From JAOUEA01 sp039933515 (GTDB lineage Bacteria; Actinomycetota; UBA4738; HRBIN12): a stretch of 33,309 nt of DNA. The notes beneath the pieces were generated by a model, which worked only from the letters and a program-made list of their open reading frames with translations, made no database searches and was not told the DNA's origin. The position numbers were made by a program, and so were the translations under genes. The stretch's first letter is position 1. Every line of letters starts with the position of its first letter. Below are positions 15,656 through 28,233 of the stretch, in pieces. Location: positions 1 to 33,309 of the forward strand of contig JBDTNY010000139.1 in NCBI GenBank assembly GCA_039933515.1, written 5' to 3'.

Positions 15656-17101
15656 AGCAGGTGGTCGTACCGGTATCGCGGTAGGGGAGCCCCCGATGGC
15701 GTCAAGCATCTGCGAGTACTGGCGAAGCGCCGCATCGCGGCTCCCCACGCCGAGCTTGCGATACACCGAGGCGAGGTGCGATTCGGTGGTTCGGGCGCTC
15801 ACGGTGAACCGATCGGCGATCTGCCGTGCCGTGAGCCCCTCCAGCGCCGCGTCCAGGACCTCACGTTCGCGCGGGGTGAGGAGCGCGAGCCTTCGCCCGG
15901 CGAGCTCCACTTCCTGGCGGAGCCGTTCCTCGCCGACCTTGGCATCGTTGATGTCTTCCACGATACCGATCGCCGCCAGGCCCCGATGGTGCTCGTCGAA
16001 CATCGCTGCGGCCGTGAGCTTGATCCACACGAGTTCGCCCGAGGCTGTCAAAAACCTCTTCTCGAGCGAATAGTGCGTGATCTCGCCGGCGAAGAGCTGC
16101 GTCGCCAGCCCGACGTCGATGTCGACGTCAGCGGGATGGGTGAAGTCGGGGAACGTCATGGCCTGCAGCGTGGCTGCGTCGTAGCCGAGCAGCCGGCAGA
16201 AGGCCGGGTTCGCTTCGAGCACGCGAAGATCGGGAGCGACGAGGACGATGCCCAGCGGGGACGCTTCGACGACGGTTCGGAAAAGCTCCTCGCTCTCTCG
16301 CAGGGCCTCCCCCGCGGCCGCCGCTTCGGTGACGTCGCGGAAGTTCACGGCGACCCCGTCGCGAAGCTTGGCGGCGCTGATGTCGAACACGCGCGTAACG
16401 ATCTCGCCGTCGGGACCCCGCTGCGTCGTCTCGGCGGCGGACTCATGGAACGGCTTCGCTTCCTCGACGACCCGGATCAGCCGGTCGCGGAACGGCCGGA
16501 TGCGGGACTCGGGCACCATCTCGAGCGTCAGTCCGACGACCTCCGACGCCGGACGTCGCAGGAACCGCGTGACGTCCTCGTTCACGAAGTCGAACGCGAA
16601 GTCGACGATCTCCCCGTCGTCGTCGCGCACGGCGGTGAGTGTCATGAAGCCTCCGAGCACCGTGTCGATCGCTGTACGGAATCGGTCTTCGCTCGCCTCC
16701 AGCTCTCGGAAGGCCTGCTCCCGCCGCGAGACGTCGGTGAAGACCACGAGCCTGGCCTCTCTGCCCCGGTAGGGGAAGCGCGACCATGCCGCTTCGAGCT
16801 CGATGGAGGATCCATCCTTGCGGCGGTGGCGCCACACCTCGGGCTCGAGGGTTCCCTGCCGCAGGTACTCCATCAGTCTGGGGATCTCGGCCGGAGCGCG
16901 GAGATCCAGGGTCGTCATGCCGTGTAGTTCGTCTCGCGTGTAGCCGTAGAGCTCGACGGCCGCGTCGTTCGCGTCCAAGATCGCGTACGACTTGAGGTCG
17001 AAGACGTACATCGGCCGCGGCGACTCCAGGAAGAAGATCCTGTAGGCGTCCGTGTCGACACCGGGTTCGAAGATGTCCATAGAGCTGTCGATGGACCTCA
17101 C
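15650..17101 (-). CDS. Triple-PAS LuxR-type transcriptional regulator
   Basis: This is a 483-aa cytoplasmic sensor-regulator. PAS-A (about 20-130) has PRPMYVFDLKSYAILDANDA and TRDELHGMTTLDL. PAS-B (about 137-262) has FVNEDVTRFLRRPASEVVG. PAS-C (about 266-388) has SPLGIVLVAPDLRVLEANPA, a typical MEKHLA-free PAS/PAC unit ending GIVEDIND. The LuxR HTH (about 405-470) has LLTPREREVLDAALEGLTAR and VSARTTESHLASVYRKLGV. No receiver or kinase domain is present, so it senses a ligand or redox state directly. The GTG at 17101 is the longest start; an ATG at 17080 (MDIFEPG) is a good alternative. It is on the same strand as the surface cluster, 131 nt upstream of it, and is its most likely regulator. 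A C-terminal Pro-rich tail follows the HTH. Confidence 0.9.
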   Translation of the reverse strand: MRSIDSSMDIFEPGVDTDAYRIFFLESPRPMYVFDLKSYAILDANDAAVELYGYTRDELHGMTTLDLRAPAEIPRLMEYLRQGTLEPEVWRHRRKDGSSIELEAAWSRFPYRGREARLVVFTDVSRREQAFRELEASEDRFRTAIDTVLGGFMTLTAVRDDDGEIVDFAFDFVNEDVTRFLRRPASEVVGLTLEMVPESRIRPFRDRLIRVVEEAKPFHESAAETTQRGPDGEIVTRVFDISAAKLRDGVAVNFRDVTEAAAAGEALRESEELFRTVVEASPLGIVLVAPDLRVLEANPAFCRLLGYDAATLQAMTFPDFTHPADVDIDVGLATQLFAGEITHYSLEKRFLTASGELVWIKLTAAAMFDEHHRGLAAIGIVEDINDAKVGEERLRQEVELAGRRLALLTPREREVLDAALEGLTARQIADRFTVSARTTESHLASVYRKLGVGSRDAALRQYSQMLDAIGGSPTAIPVRPPAP

Positions 17102-17141
17102 GATACCCAGGTCATCGAGCGATCGGGGGACGCCTTGAGGA

Positions 17142-17906
17142 TCAGGACAGGGGCTCGACGTTCACCCCGACCTCGACCGCCCCCTGGGTCTCGACGACGG
17201 CGTACATCCCGAACGGGAGGCCGCCGCCGGGGATCTGATCTCGCTGTGCCGCGATCTGCTTCAGCGTGTCCCAGTCCTTGCGACCGCTGGCGGGGTCTTG
17301 GGTGGTCACGACGCACCGCGGGATCTGGCCCTGGATCCGCACCACCGCTTCCCCGATCCGGACGCGCCGGCCATCCCACGAATCTTCCTCGTACGGCGCG
17401 CAACCTTCGATCTCCAGGTTGATCCTGAAACGCAGGGGGTCGAGGGTTCCCGCGTGACCGCCCCCGGACGCGAGCGCCTCGACCGAGGCGTACGACACGA
17501 TCGTCAGGGGCATCTCGTCCGGGCCGTCGCCATCGCGATCTCCCCGCACGAGGCGGACCGGAGCCCCGGCGAAGGCGCTCCACGCATCCCCGAACGGTCC
17601 CTCGACCACATGACCCTGAACGCTCCGCCCGTAGAAGTTCGTGACGATCGACTCGCCCACCGCGGTCCCGTCGCCCTCGATCTGCTCGCGGTCCGGGAAC
17701 CGAACCCGGAGCCGCTCACCGTCGGTCTCGGCGCGTACCGCCACCAGCGGGCCGTGGCTCGATCCGCTGAAGAGCTTCCCTCGGTCGTCCACGAGCCAGT
17801 ACCGGCGGTTCCCCGGGATCCCGATCGAGGCCAGCTCGGTCCGCTCCGGATGCACGAGGGCCGCGCCCTTGACGGGCGTGACGTTGATCCTGGCGAGTGT
17901 GGGCAC
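17142..17906 (-). CDS. MOSC-domain protein with MOSC N-terminal barrel
   Basis: This 254-aa protein begins PTLARINVTPVKGAALVHPE, the standard start of the MOSC N-terminal beta-barrel. The MOSC domain follows (about 115-250) with LRFRINLEIEG, IGEAVVRIQGQIPRCVVTTQ and a conserved Cys in the RCVVTTQD loop that in the family handles molybdenum-cofactor sulfur or Mo ligands. Relatives (MARC, YiiM, YcbX) reduce N-hydroxylated compounds. The partner reductase domain (2Fe-2S or FAD) is missing here, so electron supply must come from elsewhere. The GTG at 17906 is selected because the family N-terminus starts there and TACCTT lies 6 nt upstream; the frame extends upstream without homology. Confidence 0.85.
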   Translation of the reverse strand: MPTLARINVTPVKGAALVHPERTELASIGIPGNRRYWLVDDRGKLFSGSSHGPLVAVRAETDGERLRVRFPDREQIEGDGTAVGESIVTNFYGRSVQGHVVEGPFGDAWSAFAGAPVRLVRGDRDGDGPDEMPLTIVSYASVEALASGGGHAGTLDPLRFRINLEIEGCAPYEEDSWDGRRVRIGEAVVRIQGQIPRCVVTTQDPASGRKDWDTLKQIAAQRDQIPGGGLPFGMYAVVETQGAVEVGVNVEPLS

Positions 17907-17912
17907 GCCGAA

Positions 17913-17918
17913 AAGGTA
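17913..17918 (-). promoter_or_regulatory. -10 box TACCTT for the leaderless MOSC gene
   Basis: TACCTT (minus strand) ends exactly 6 nt before the GTG at 17906, with no ribosome site between. Confidence 0.5.
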
Positions 17919-18006
17919 CCGGAAGACCGATATACGGGGCGGGCACCGAGTCGTACCGTCCGGGCATCGGATCCCCACGGGAGGGGACCCATCGGGGGAG
18001 GTATCG

Positions 18007-18465
18007 GTGAACGAACGTGAGTTCGATGCGGTGATGGACGATCTGACGGGCATGCAGGCCCGGCTGCGGGGCGAGGAACCCTCCACCGTCGCGGTCCCGC
18101 GCGTGCAGATCCTCCCGCATCGCGCCGACGCCCCGACCCCGCCCGATGCGATCCCCACGATCCGATTCGACCGCGTGGGCGACACGGTCTCGGTCTCGCA
18201 CGACGATCTGACGGTGTTCGAGGAGACCGAGGGCGCCTCGGTGATCCCGATGCATCGGGGCGGAGATGACCGGGTCGCCGAGATCGCGGCGCGCCTCGCC
18301 CGGCTCGAGACCGAGCTCACCGACGTGCTGCGCGGGCTCGAAGACGCGGGCGAGCTGCTCGGCCCGTTACCGAGGACGCTCGCCGTCGAGGAGAGTACCG
18401 GCGACCCCTTGCTGGACCTGCAGCGGCTCGTCGCACGGCGGATGGACCACGATCCCGAGGTCTGA
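18007..18465 (+). CDS. Small acidic coiled-coil protein of unknown function
   Basis: This is a 152-aa soluble protein I do not recognise. GTG at 18007 follows a GGGGGAGG ribosome site (about 17994-18001). The N-terminal third is acidic and helical (NEREFDAVMDDLTGMQARLR). The middle holds short beta-like strands (PTIRFDRVGDTVSVSHDDL). Residues about 85-120 form a likely coiled coil (RVAEIAARLARLETELTDVL). No membrane segments or Cys clusters. It is divergent from the MOSC gene with about 100 nt between starts, and 24 nt separate it from the nitrobindin gene, so it may be read together with that pair. Confidence 0.7.
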   Translation: MNEREFDAVMDDLTGMQARLRGEEPSTVAVPRVQILPHRADAPTPPDAIPTIRFDRVGDTVSVSHDDLTVFEETEGASVIPMHRGGDDRVAEIAARLARLETELTDVLRGLEDAGELLGPLPRTLAVEESTGDPLLDLQRLVARRMDHDPEV

Positions 18466-18477
18466 GTGGCCGGGTGG

Positions 18478-18483
18478 TAGCGT
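18478..18483 (+). promoter_or_regulatory. -10 box TAGCGT for the leaderless nitrobindin gene
   Basis: TAGCGT ends exactly 6 nt before the ATG at 18490; no ribosome site is present. Confidence 0.55.
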
Positions 18484-18489
18484 CGCTGC

Positions 18490-18978
18490 ATGGCAGCGGC
18501 ACCGTCGAACCTGCATCCCGACATCGAGTCGCTCGCCTTCCTCGTGGGAACGTGGCACGGCGAAGGGATGGGCGAGTACCCGACGATCGACGCGTTCGGT
18601 TACGGCGAGGAGATCTCGTTCGACCACGTCGGTGACGCCTACCTCGTGTACACCCAACGAAGCTGGCTGCTCGACGACGGCTCGCCCGTGCACCTCGAGC
18701 GAGGGTTCCTCCGCCCTGGCGCGCGGGGCGGCTTGGAGCTGACGCTTGCCCATCCGCTCGGGCTCACGGAGATCTGTGAGGGCACGCTCGAGGGAACGGC
18801 CCTCGAGCTCTCGACGGTCGACGGCGGCGTCGGACACACCTCCTCTGGGATGGCCGTGACGGGACTCCGCCGCCGCTATCGGGTGGACGGCCCGACGCTC
18901 GCCTACGAGATCGACATGGCGACGGAAACGACCCCCATGACCCGCCATCTCGCCGCCGTGCTCAGGCGGGAGCCGTGA
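18490..18978 (+). CDS. Nitrobindin (FABP-like heme protein)
   Basis: This 162-aa protein has the 10-stranded beta-barrel heme fold of nitrobindin (THAP4 C-domain, DUF1794). The opening signature LAFLVGTWHGEG (residues 15-26) and GEYPTI are diagnostic. The proximal heme ligand is H153 in MTRHLAAVLRR. Bacterial members bind ferric heme and NO and can isomerise peroxynitrite to nitrate. Its stop overlaps the start of the P1B ATPase by 4 nt (GTGA), so both are made from one message. That places an NO/heme protein with a metal pump bearing an O2/redox-sensitive diiron domain. Confidence 0.9.
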   Translation: MAAAPSNLHPDIESLAFLVGTWHGEGMGEYPTIDAFGYGEEISFDHVGDAYLVYTQRSWLLDDGSPVHLERGFLRPGARGGLELTLAHPLGLTEICEGTLEGTALELSTVDGGVGHTSSGMAVTGLRRRYRVDGPTLAYEIDMATETTPMTRHLAAVLRREP

Positions 18979-21296
18979 CCGAGCCCTCGCGGACGACCCG
19001 GGACCTGACGCACCTGTGGCTGGCCAGCGCGGTGATCGGGATCGTGGCCGGGGCGGCGCTGTATGCGGCGGGCGAGCCCGACGCCGCCAACGTGGCCTGG
19101 GCAGTCACGACCGCGATCGGTGCGATCTCGATGGCCAAGGACGTGATCGGCGGGCTGATCCGGCGGGAGCCCGGGGTGGACCTGATCGCTTTGATCGCGA
19201 TGGTGGCGGCACTGCTGCTCGGCGAATACCTGGCCGGCGCGGTGATCGCCCTGATGCTCGCGAGCGGAGAGGCGCTCGAGTCCTACGCGGACCGTCAGGC
19301 CCACAAGGAGCTGTCCTCGCTGCTCGCGCGCGCCCCACGGAAGGTGACGAGGTACGAAGACGGAGAACTGACCACCCGCCCGATCGAGGATGTGATCCCG
19401 GTCGACCGGCTGTTCGTCAAGACGGGCGAGGTGGTCCCCGTCGACGGCATCATGGCGAGCGACGGTGTGCTCGACGAGTCGGCGCTCACGGGCGAGTCAC
19501 GCCCGGTCGAGCGTCCGCAGGGCGACCTCGTGCGGTCCGGCGCCCTGAACGCAGGCGCCGCGTTCGACCTGCGCGCGACCGCGAGCGCAGAGGAGAGCAC
19601 CTACGCGGGCATCGTGCGCCTCGTGAAGGCGGCGCAGGAAGAGAAGGCGCCGGCCGTGCGGCTCGCCGATCGCTACGCCACGGTGTTCATCCCCGTAACC
19701 CTCGCCATCGCGGGCGGCGCATGGGCGATCACTGGCGATCCGATCAGGTTCCTGTCGGTGGTGATGGTGGCCACGCCGTGCCCCCTGATCCTCGCGGTGC
19801 CGATCGCGATCGTCGCCGGCATCTCGCGCTCGGCCAAGCGCGGCATCATCGTGAAGGGTGGCGGCGCGCTCGAGACGCTCGCGCGCGGCACTGTCCTGCT
19901 GTTCGACAAGACCGGCACGCTCACCTCGGGGATCCCTCAGGTCGCCGACGTCGAGACGTTCGGCGCGGTACCTCCCGAGCGACTGCTCCACCTCGCGGCG
20001 TCCCTGGACCAGGTATCGCCACACGTCCTGGCGGGCGCGATCGTGCGGGCGGCCCGCGAGCGGACCCTCGATCTCACGTTCCCCGAAGGCGTGACGGAGA
20101 AGCACGGCGCCGGGATCGAGGGGAACGTGGGCGAGCACCGCGTGGCGCTCGGCAAAGCGTCCTTCGCGACAGGCGGGGGACCGCTCCCGGCGCGTGCCCG
20201 CGACGTGCGCCGCCGCACGATGCTGGACGGTTCTTCGTGCGTGTTCGTGGCGGTCGACGGCGAGGTCGCGGGCGCGCTCGTGATCGACGACCCCATCCGT
20301 CCCGATACCCCTCGCGTGATCCGATCGCTCCGGCGAGTGGGGATCCGCCGTGTCGTGATGGTGACGGGCGACCATCCCGATGTGGCCGAATCTGTGGGGG
20401 CGGCGCTGGGGGTCGACCGGATCCTCTCGGAGCGGGCGCCGGGCGAGAAGGTCGAGGCCGTCGAGATCGAGCGCGGCGAGGGCGGCGTCATCATCATGGT
20501 CGGCGACGGATTGAATGACGCGCCCGCCTTAGCGGCCGCCGATGTGGGCGTGGCGATGGGGGCCCGCGGCGCTACGGCTTCGTCTGAGGCCGCCGACGTC
20601 GTGCTCGTGGTGGACCGCCTCGACCGGCTGGTCGACGCGATCACGATCGCGAAGCGCTCTCGCACGATCGCGGTGCAGAGCGTCGTGATGGGCATGGGCC
20701 TCGCCTTCATGTTCATGTTCTTCGGGGCATTCGGGGTCATCGGCCCGATCGGCGGGGCGATCGTGCAGGAGTTCATCGACGTGGCCTCGATCCTGAACGC
20801 GCTCCGAGCGCTGGGTGGCGGGCGCCGGGGCGCGAAGCGGCGTCCGGCCACCGACGTCGCCGAGCGGTTCCGCGCCGAGCACCGGGAGTTCGGCCCCGAG
20901 CTGCAGCGGATCCGGAGCGCCGCAGACCGGCTGGGCACGATGACGCCGGAGGAGACCCGGACCCAGCTCGAGGCCGTGCGGTGGTTCATCGTGGAGCGGC
21001 TACCCCAGCACGAGAGCGAGGAAGAGGAAGCGGTCTATCCGATCGTCGCGAAGCTGATGGGTGGCGAGGATCCGATGGCGAGCATGGCGCGGGCCCACAT
21101 CGAGATCGACCACCTCGCGCGGGTGTTCCAGACGCTGTTGACCGAGCTGGCGCCCGAAGGGCCCGATCCCGACGACCTGATGGACCTGCGGCGCGTGCTC
21201 TACGGCCTGCACGCGATCTTGCGGCTGCACTTCGCCCAGGAAGAAGAAGCCTACGCATGGCTTGCTTCCGACGAGGAGGCCGTCCCGGTCGGGTGA
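18975..21296 (+). CDS. P1B-5-type metal ATPase with C-terminal hemerythrin domain
   Basis: This is a 773-aa membrane pump. It lacks the N-terminal HMA domain and starts with TM helices (about 14-32, 38-56, two more in 68-100). The actuator loop has TGES (172-175), TM4 carries the metal site TPCPL (C269), the phosphorylated Asp is D311 in DKTGTLT, and GDGLNDAPALAAADVGVAMG ends the P-domain. TPCPL plus a hemerythrin tail is the hallmark of subgroup P1B-5, tied to Ni/Fe/Co efflux. The hemerythrin domain (about 630-765) has the ligand set H636, H679, E683, H713, H752 and E756. The N-domain HP dipeptide is H350-V351 here. The last TM has QEFIDVASILNALRAL. GTG start, coupled to nitrobindin. Confidence 0.93.
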   Translation: MTEPSRTTRDLTHLWLASAVIGIVAGAALYAAGEPDAANVAWAVTTAIGAISMAKDVIGGLIRREPGVDLIALIAMVAALLLGEYLAGAVIALMLASGEALESYADRQAHKELSSLLARAPRKVTRYEDGELTTRPIEDVIPVDRLFVKTGEVVPVDGIMASDGVLDESALTGESRPVERPQGDLVRSGALNAGAAFDLRATASAEESTYAGIVRLVKAAQEEKAPAVRLADRYATVFIPVTLAIAGGAWAITGDPIRFLSVVMVATPCPLILAVPIAIVAGISRSAKRGIIVKGGGALETLARGTVLLFDKTGTLTSGIPQVADVETFGAVPPERLLHLAASLDQVSPHVLAGAIVRAARERTLDLTFPEGVTEKHGAGIEGNVGEHRVALGKASFATGGGPLPARARDVRRRTMLDGSSCVFVAVDGEVAGALVIDDPIRPDTPRVIRSLRRVGIRRVVMVTGDHPDVAESVGAALGVDRILSERAPGEKVEAVEIERGEGGVIIMVGDGLNDAPALAAADVGVAMGARGATASSEAADVVLVVDRLDRLVDAITIAKRSRTIAVQSVVMGMGLAFMFMFFGAFGVIGPIGGAIVQEFIDVASILNALRALGGGRRGAKRRPATDVAERFRAEHREFGPELQRIRSAADRLGTMTPEETRTQLEAVRWFIVERLPQHESEEEEAVYPIVAKLMGGEDPMASMARAHIEIDHLARVFQTLLTELAPEGPDPDDLMDLRRVLYGLHAILRLHFAQEEEAYAWLASDEEAVPVG

Positions 21297-21335
21297 CCTC
21301 GATCCGGGCCGCTCCCAGTATCGGCTCGCCGGCGC

Positions 21336-22907
21336 TCAGCCGGCCAGCGCGGCACCATCGGATCGAGGATCGCTCCCGGCCGCCAGGCCGTCATCGGACA
21401 CGCGGATCAGGTGGGCGTGCCCCACCGACCCGCTGGGTGCGGGGACGGTGTCGACGGTGAACCCGGCGCGCGAGAGCACGTCGGTCGTGTACGGCGACAC
21501 GTCGTCCTCGGCGGTCACGACCATGCGATCGGTCGATGGATCCATACCGTTGACGAGCCAGCGAGGTTCCGCGACCGCGGCGCCGGGCGCCATCCCGAGG
21601 TCGAACGAACGGATCAAGGTCATCGCGTTGATCTGCGGCTGCGCGTAACCGCCCATCGTGCCCGCGGCGGCCACCAGCCGGCCGTCACGGTGGACGAGCG
21701 CGGGCATCAGAGTGTGGGCGGGTCGCGCCCCACCCCGTAGCTCGTTCGGATGGCCCGGCTCCAGGGTGAAGCAGCCGCCCCGGTCGTGCGCGACGATCCC
21801 CGTCGACGGCTCGAGGATGCCGGAGCCGAACCCGTCGAACAGACTCTGGATCAACGAGACGGCGAAGCCCTCCGCGTCGGCGGCCACGAGCGCGATCGTG
21901 TCGCCCGACGGAGCCGCGGAAGTGTGGGGCGCGCCCGGTTCGCGGACCTCGTCGGCCAGGCCCGCGAGATGCCCGTCGTCCAGCAGGGTGGAGGGATGCA
22001 CGACCATGCGATCGGGATCGGCGAGGTGGCGGTCGCGGTCCTCGGCGGTCGTGCGCATGATCCGCGCCAGGACCGCCGCGTCGGGGCCGAGCGGATCGGG
22101 GTCGATCCCCAGGCGTTCGATCAACGCCAGGATCTGCAGCAGGACGAAGCCCTGCGAGTTCGGCGGCACGACCGAGACGTCGAGATCGCGGTAGCGCCCG
22201 CGCAAGGGAGGCACGAGGTCGGCGCGGTGGGCCGTCAGGTCCGACGGCGCGATCGGCACGCCGGCCGCCGCGAGGCCCGCCGCGTATCGCCGCCCGACGT
22301 CCCCTCGGTAGAGCGCGTCGGGACCCTCGGCCGCGATCGTGGCGAGCGTCCCGGCGAGCGCGGGCTGGGCGAACGGCGTCGCTTCCGAGAGCGCCGAGCC
22401 GCCCGGAAAGAAGACCTCGGCCATCCCGGGGTCTTCACCCAGCTCGGGGGCGGCGGCGAGCGTCGACGCGAGGCTGGGCGCGACGGGCGCGCCGTCGCGT
22501 GCAGAGTCGATCGCCCGCTCGAACGCCGACGCCCATTCCAAGGCGGCACCCTGACCGTGGAGGGCACGCCAGCCGGCGGCTGCACCGGGGACGGTGACGG
22601 TGTGCGGACCGCGGGGCGGCATCACGTTCGAGCCGGTGATCTGGCGGACGAGGTCGGGATCGGCGGCCGCCGGAGCGCGGCCGCTCGAGTTGACCGCGGT
22701 CAAGGCCCCGTCGAGGCGCTGCACGAGCGCGAAGAGATCGCCGCCCGCACCGCACATGTGCGGATAGACCACGGCCAGGGTCGTCGCCGCGGCCAGGGCG
22801 GCGTCGATCGCGTTCCCGCCGCGGTCGAACGCCTCGGCCCCCGCCCGGGTCGCGAGCGCGTGCGGGGTGGCGATGGCCCAACGCAGGCCGGCGGCGGTCT
22901 CCATCAT
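21336..22907 (-). CDS. Gamma-glutamyltransferase-family Ntn hydrolase
   Basis: This 523-aa proenzyme of the GGT family is self-cleaved into two subunits. The new N-terminal nucleophile is T337 in SGDTIALVAADAEGFAVSL, and the large-subunit signature is GGNAIDAALAAATTLAVVYP (30-49). The oxyanion region MGGYAQPQ and NDMDP-like NGMDPSTDR are also present. No signal peptide is seen at the chosen start, unlike periplasmic GGTs; many actinobacterial members of this subgroup are cytoplasmic and of unknown substrate (glutathione, mycothiol adducts or acyl amides). The ATG at 22907 overlaps the stop of nei2 by 4 nt, the third gene of lhr-nei2-ggt. The frame extends upstream to 22988 but that part lies within nei2. 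Confidence 0.9.
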   Translation of the reverse strand: MMETAAGLRWAIATPHALATRAGAEAFDRGGNAIDAALAAATTLAVVYPHMCGAGGDLFALVQRLDGALTAVNSSGRAPAAADPDLVRQITGSNVMPPRGPHTVTVPGAAAGWRALHGQGAALEWASAFERAIDSARDGAPVAPSLASTLAAAPELGEDPGMAEVFFPGGSALSEATPFAQPALAGTLATIAAEGPDALYRGDVGRRYAAGLAAAGVPIAPSDLTAHRADLVPPLRGRYRDLDVSVVPPNSQGFVLLQILALIERLGIDPDPLGPDAAVLARIMRTTAEDRDRHLADPDRMVVHPSTLLDDGHLAGLADEVREPGAPHTSAAPSGDTIALVAADAEGFAVSLIQSLFDGFGSGILEPSTGIVAHDRGGCFTLEPGHPNELRGGARPAHTLMPALVHRDGRLVAAAGTMGGYAQPQINAMTLIRSFDLGMAPGAAVAEPRWLVNGMDPSTDRMVVTAEDDVSPYTTDVLSRAGFTVDTVPAPSGSVGHAHLIRVSDDGLAAGSDPRSDGAALAG

Positions 22908-23695
22908 CGAGGAGTCTGGCAGGCCGGGCACCACCATGCGGTGCGCGCCTGCGCTCCGATTGCGGCGGCGCGGATCGGGGTGCGGCACCGCAGGCAGGCA
23001 CGCCCGGTTCGTTCGTAGACGGCAAGTCCCTCAGGCACGGTCCGCCGGGGGCCACGTATCGTGAGGTTCGCCTGCAGGAGCCGGGCGGCCGTCGCGTACA
23101 GGTCGTATACGTCGTCGTCGGGCATCGCTCCCAGCGTCGCCCAGGGGTCCACGTGGCACGCCCAAAGAACCTCCGAGCGGTAGACGTTGCCGATGCCCGC
23201 CGCCACCCGCTGGTCGAGCAGCACCTCGCCGATCGCGCGCTCGGCGTCGCCCGCCCGAGCGCGACGGACGGCGTCGTCGAGGTCGACGCCGGCGACGCAC
23301 AGGTCCGGCCCGAGCGCGCGAAGCACCTGATGGCGCTTGACCGACGCGTCGTCGAGCAGCTCGACCACCGGCGCGGACCGACAGAGTGCCTCGGCCGCGG
23401 CGGTGGCCATCGCCACGCCCGTCCGGGCGTGCGGCAGCCGCGGCGGGGGCCCTCCCGCGGAGATCCGCCAGGCGCCCAACATGCCGAGATGGGTGTGGAG
23501 CGTGGTGCCGTTCCCGAACCGGACCAACAGATGCTTGCCGCGCGCCGCGACCGACGAGATCGGATCGCCCGCCTCGGGGTTCCGGGCCCCGGGGACGACG
23601 CCCGACGCACGCACGGCGAACGACGTGAGCGGACCCGAGCCGAGCTGCTTCCGCATCTTCGCGGCCACCCGGTGGATCGTGTCGCCCTCGGGCAT
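22904..23695 (-). CDS. nei2: Nei/Fpg-family DNA glycosylase-AP lyase
   Basis: This 263-aa repair enzyme removes oxidised bases and cuts the AP site. The N-terminus PEGDTIHRVA is the endonuclease VIII form, with P2 as the Schiff-base nucleophile and E3 catalytic; Fpg enzymes have PELPEV instead. The H2TH region includes VLLDQRVAAGIGNVYRSEVL. A C-terminal zinc finger has C-x2-C (CLRC) and C-x2-C (CPAC). It starts 9 nt after the stop of lhr and overlaps ggt by 4 nt. In Mycobacterium tuberculosis lhr (Rv3296) and nei (Rv3297) are also neighbours, supporting a shared repair role. Confidence 0.93.
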   Translation of the reverse strand: MPEGDTIHRVAAKMRKQLGSGPLTSFAVRASGVVPGARNPEAGDPISSVAARGKHLLVRFGNGTTLHTHLGMLGAWRISAGGPPPRLPHARTGVAMATAAAEALCRSAPVVELLDDASVKRHQVLRALGPDLCVAGVDLDDAVRRARAGDAERAIGEVLLDQRVAAGIGNVYRSEVLWACHVDPWATLGAMPDDDVYDLYATAARLLQANLTIRGPRRTVPEGLAVYERTGRACLRCRTPIRAAAIGAQARTAWWCPACQTPR

Positions 23696-23704
23696 GGTCT
23701 GGCG

Positions 23705-28159
<4,455 letters not shown>

Positions 28160-28165
28160 GGGTAG

Positions 28166-28171
28166 ACGCTA
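28166..28171 (-). promoter_or_regulatory. -10 box TAGCGT for the leaderless lhr operon
   Basis: TAGCGT (minus strand) ends exactly 6 nt before the GTG at 28159, with no ribosome site. It should drive the whole lhr-nei2-ggt message. Confidence 0.6.
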
Positions 28172-28220
28172 CCGCGCCAGGCTGATAGCGGGGCACGCGG
28201 GTCCGGGCTGAGCCCGACGG

Positions 28221-28226
28221 TAGGAT
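28221..28226 (+). promoter_or_regulatory. -10 box TAGGAT for the beta-helix membrane gene
   Basis: TAGGAT ends 7 nt before the GTG at 28234. An ATG at 28225 overlaps this box, which is why the later GTG is taken as the start. Confidence 0.5.
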
Positions 28227-28233
28227 GCGCCCC

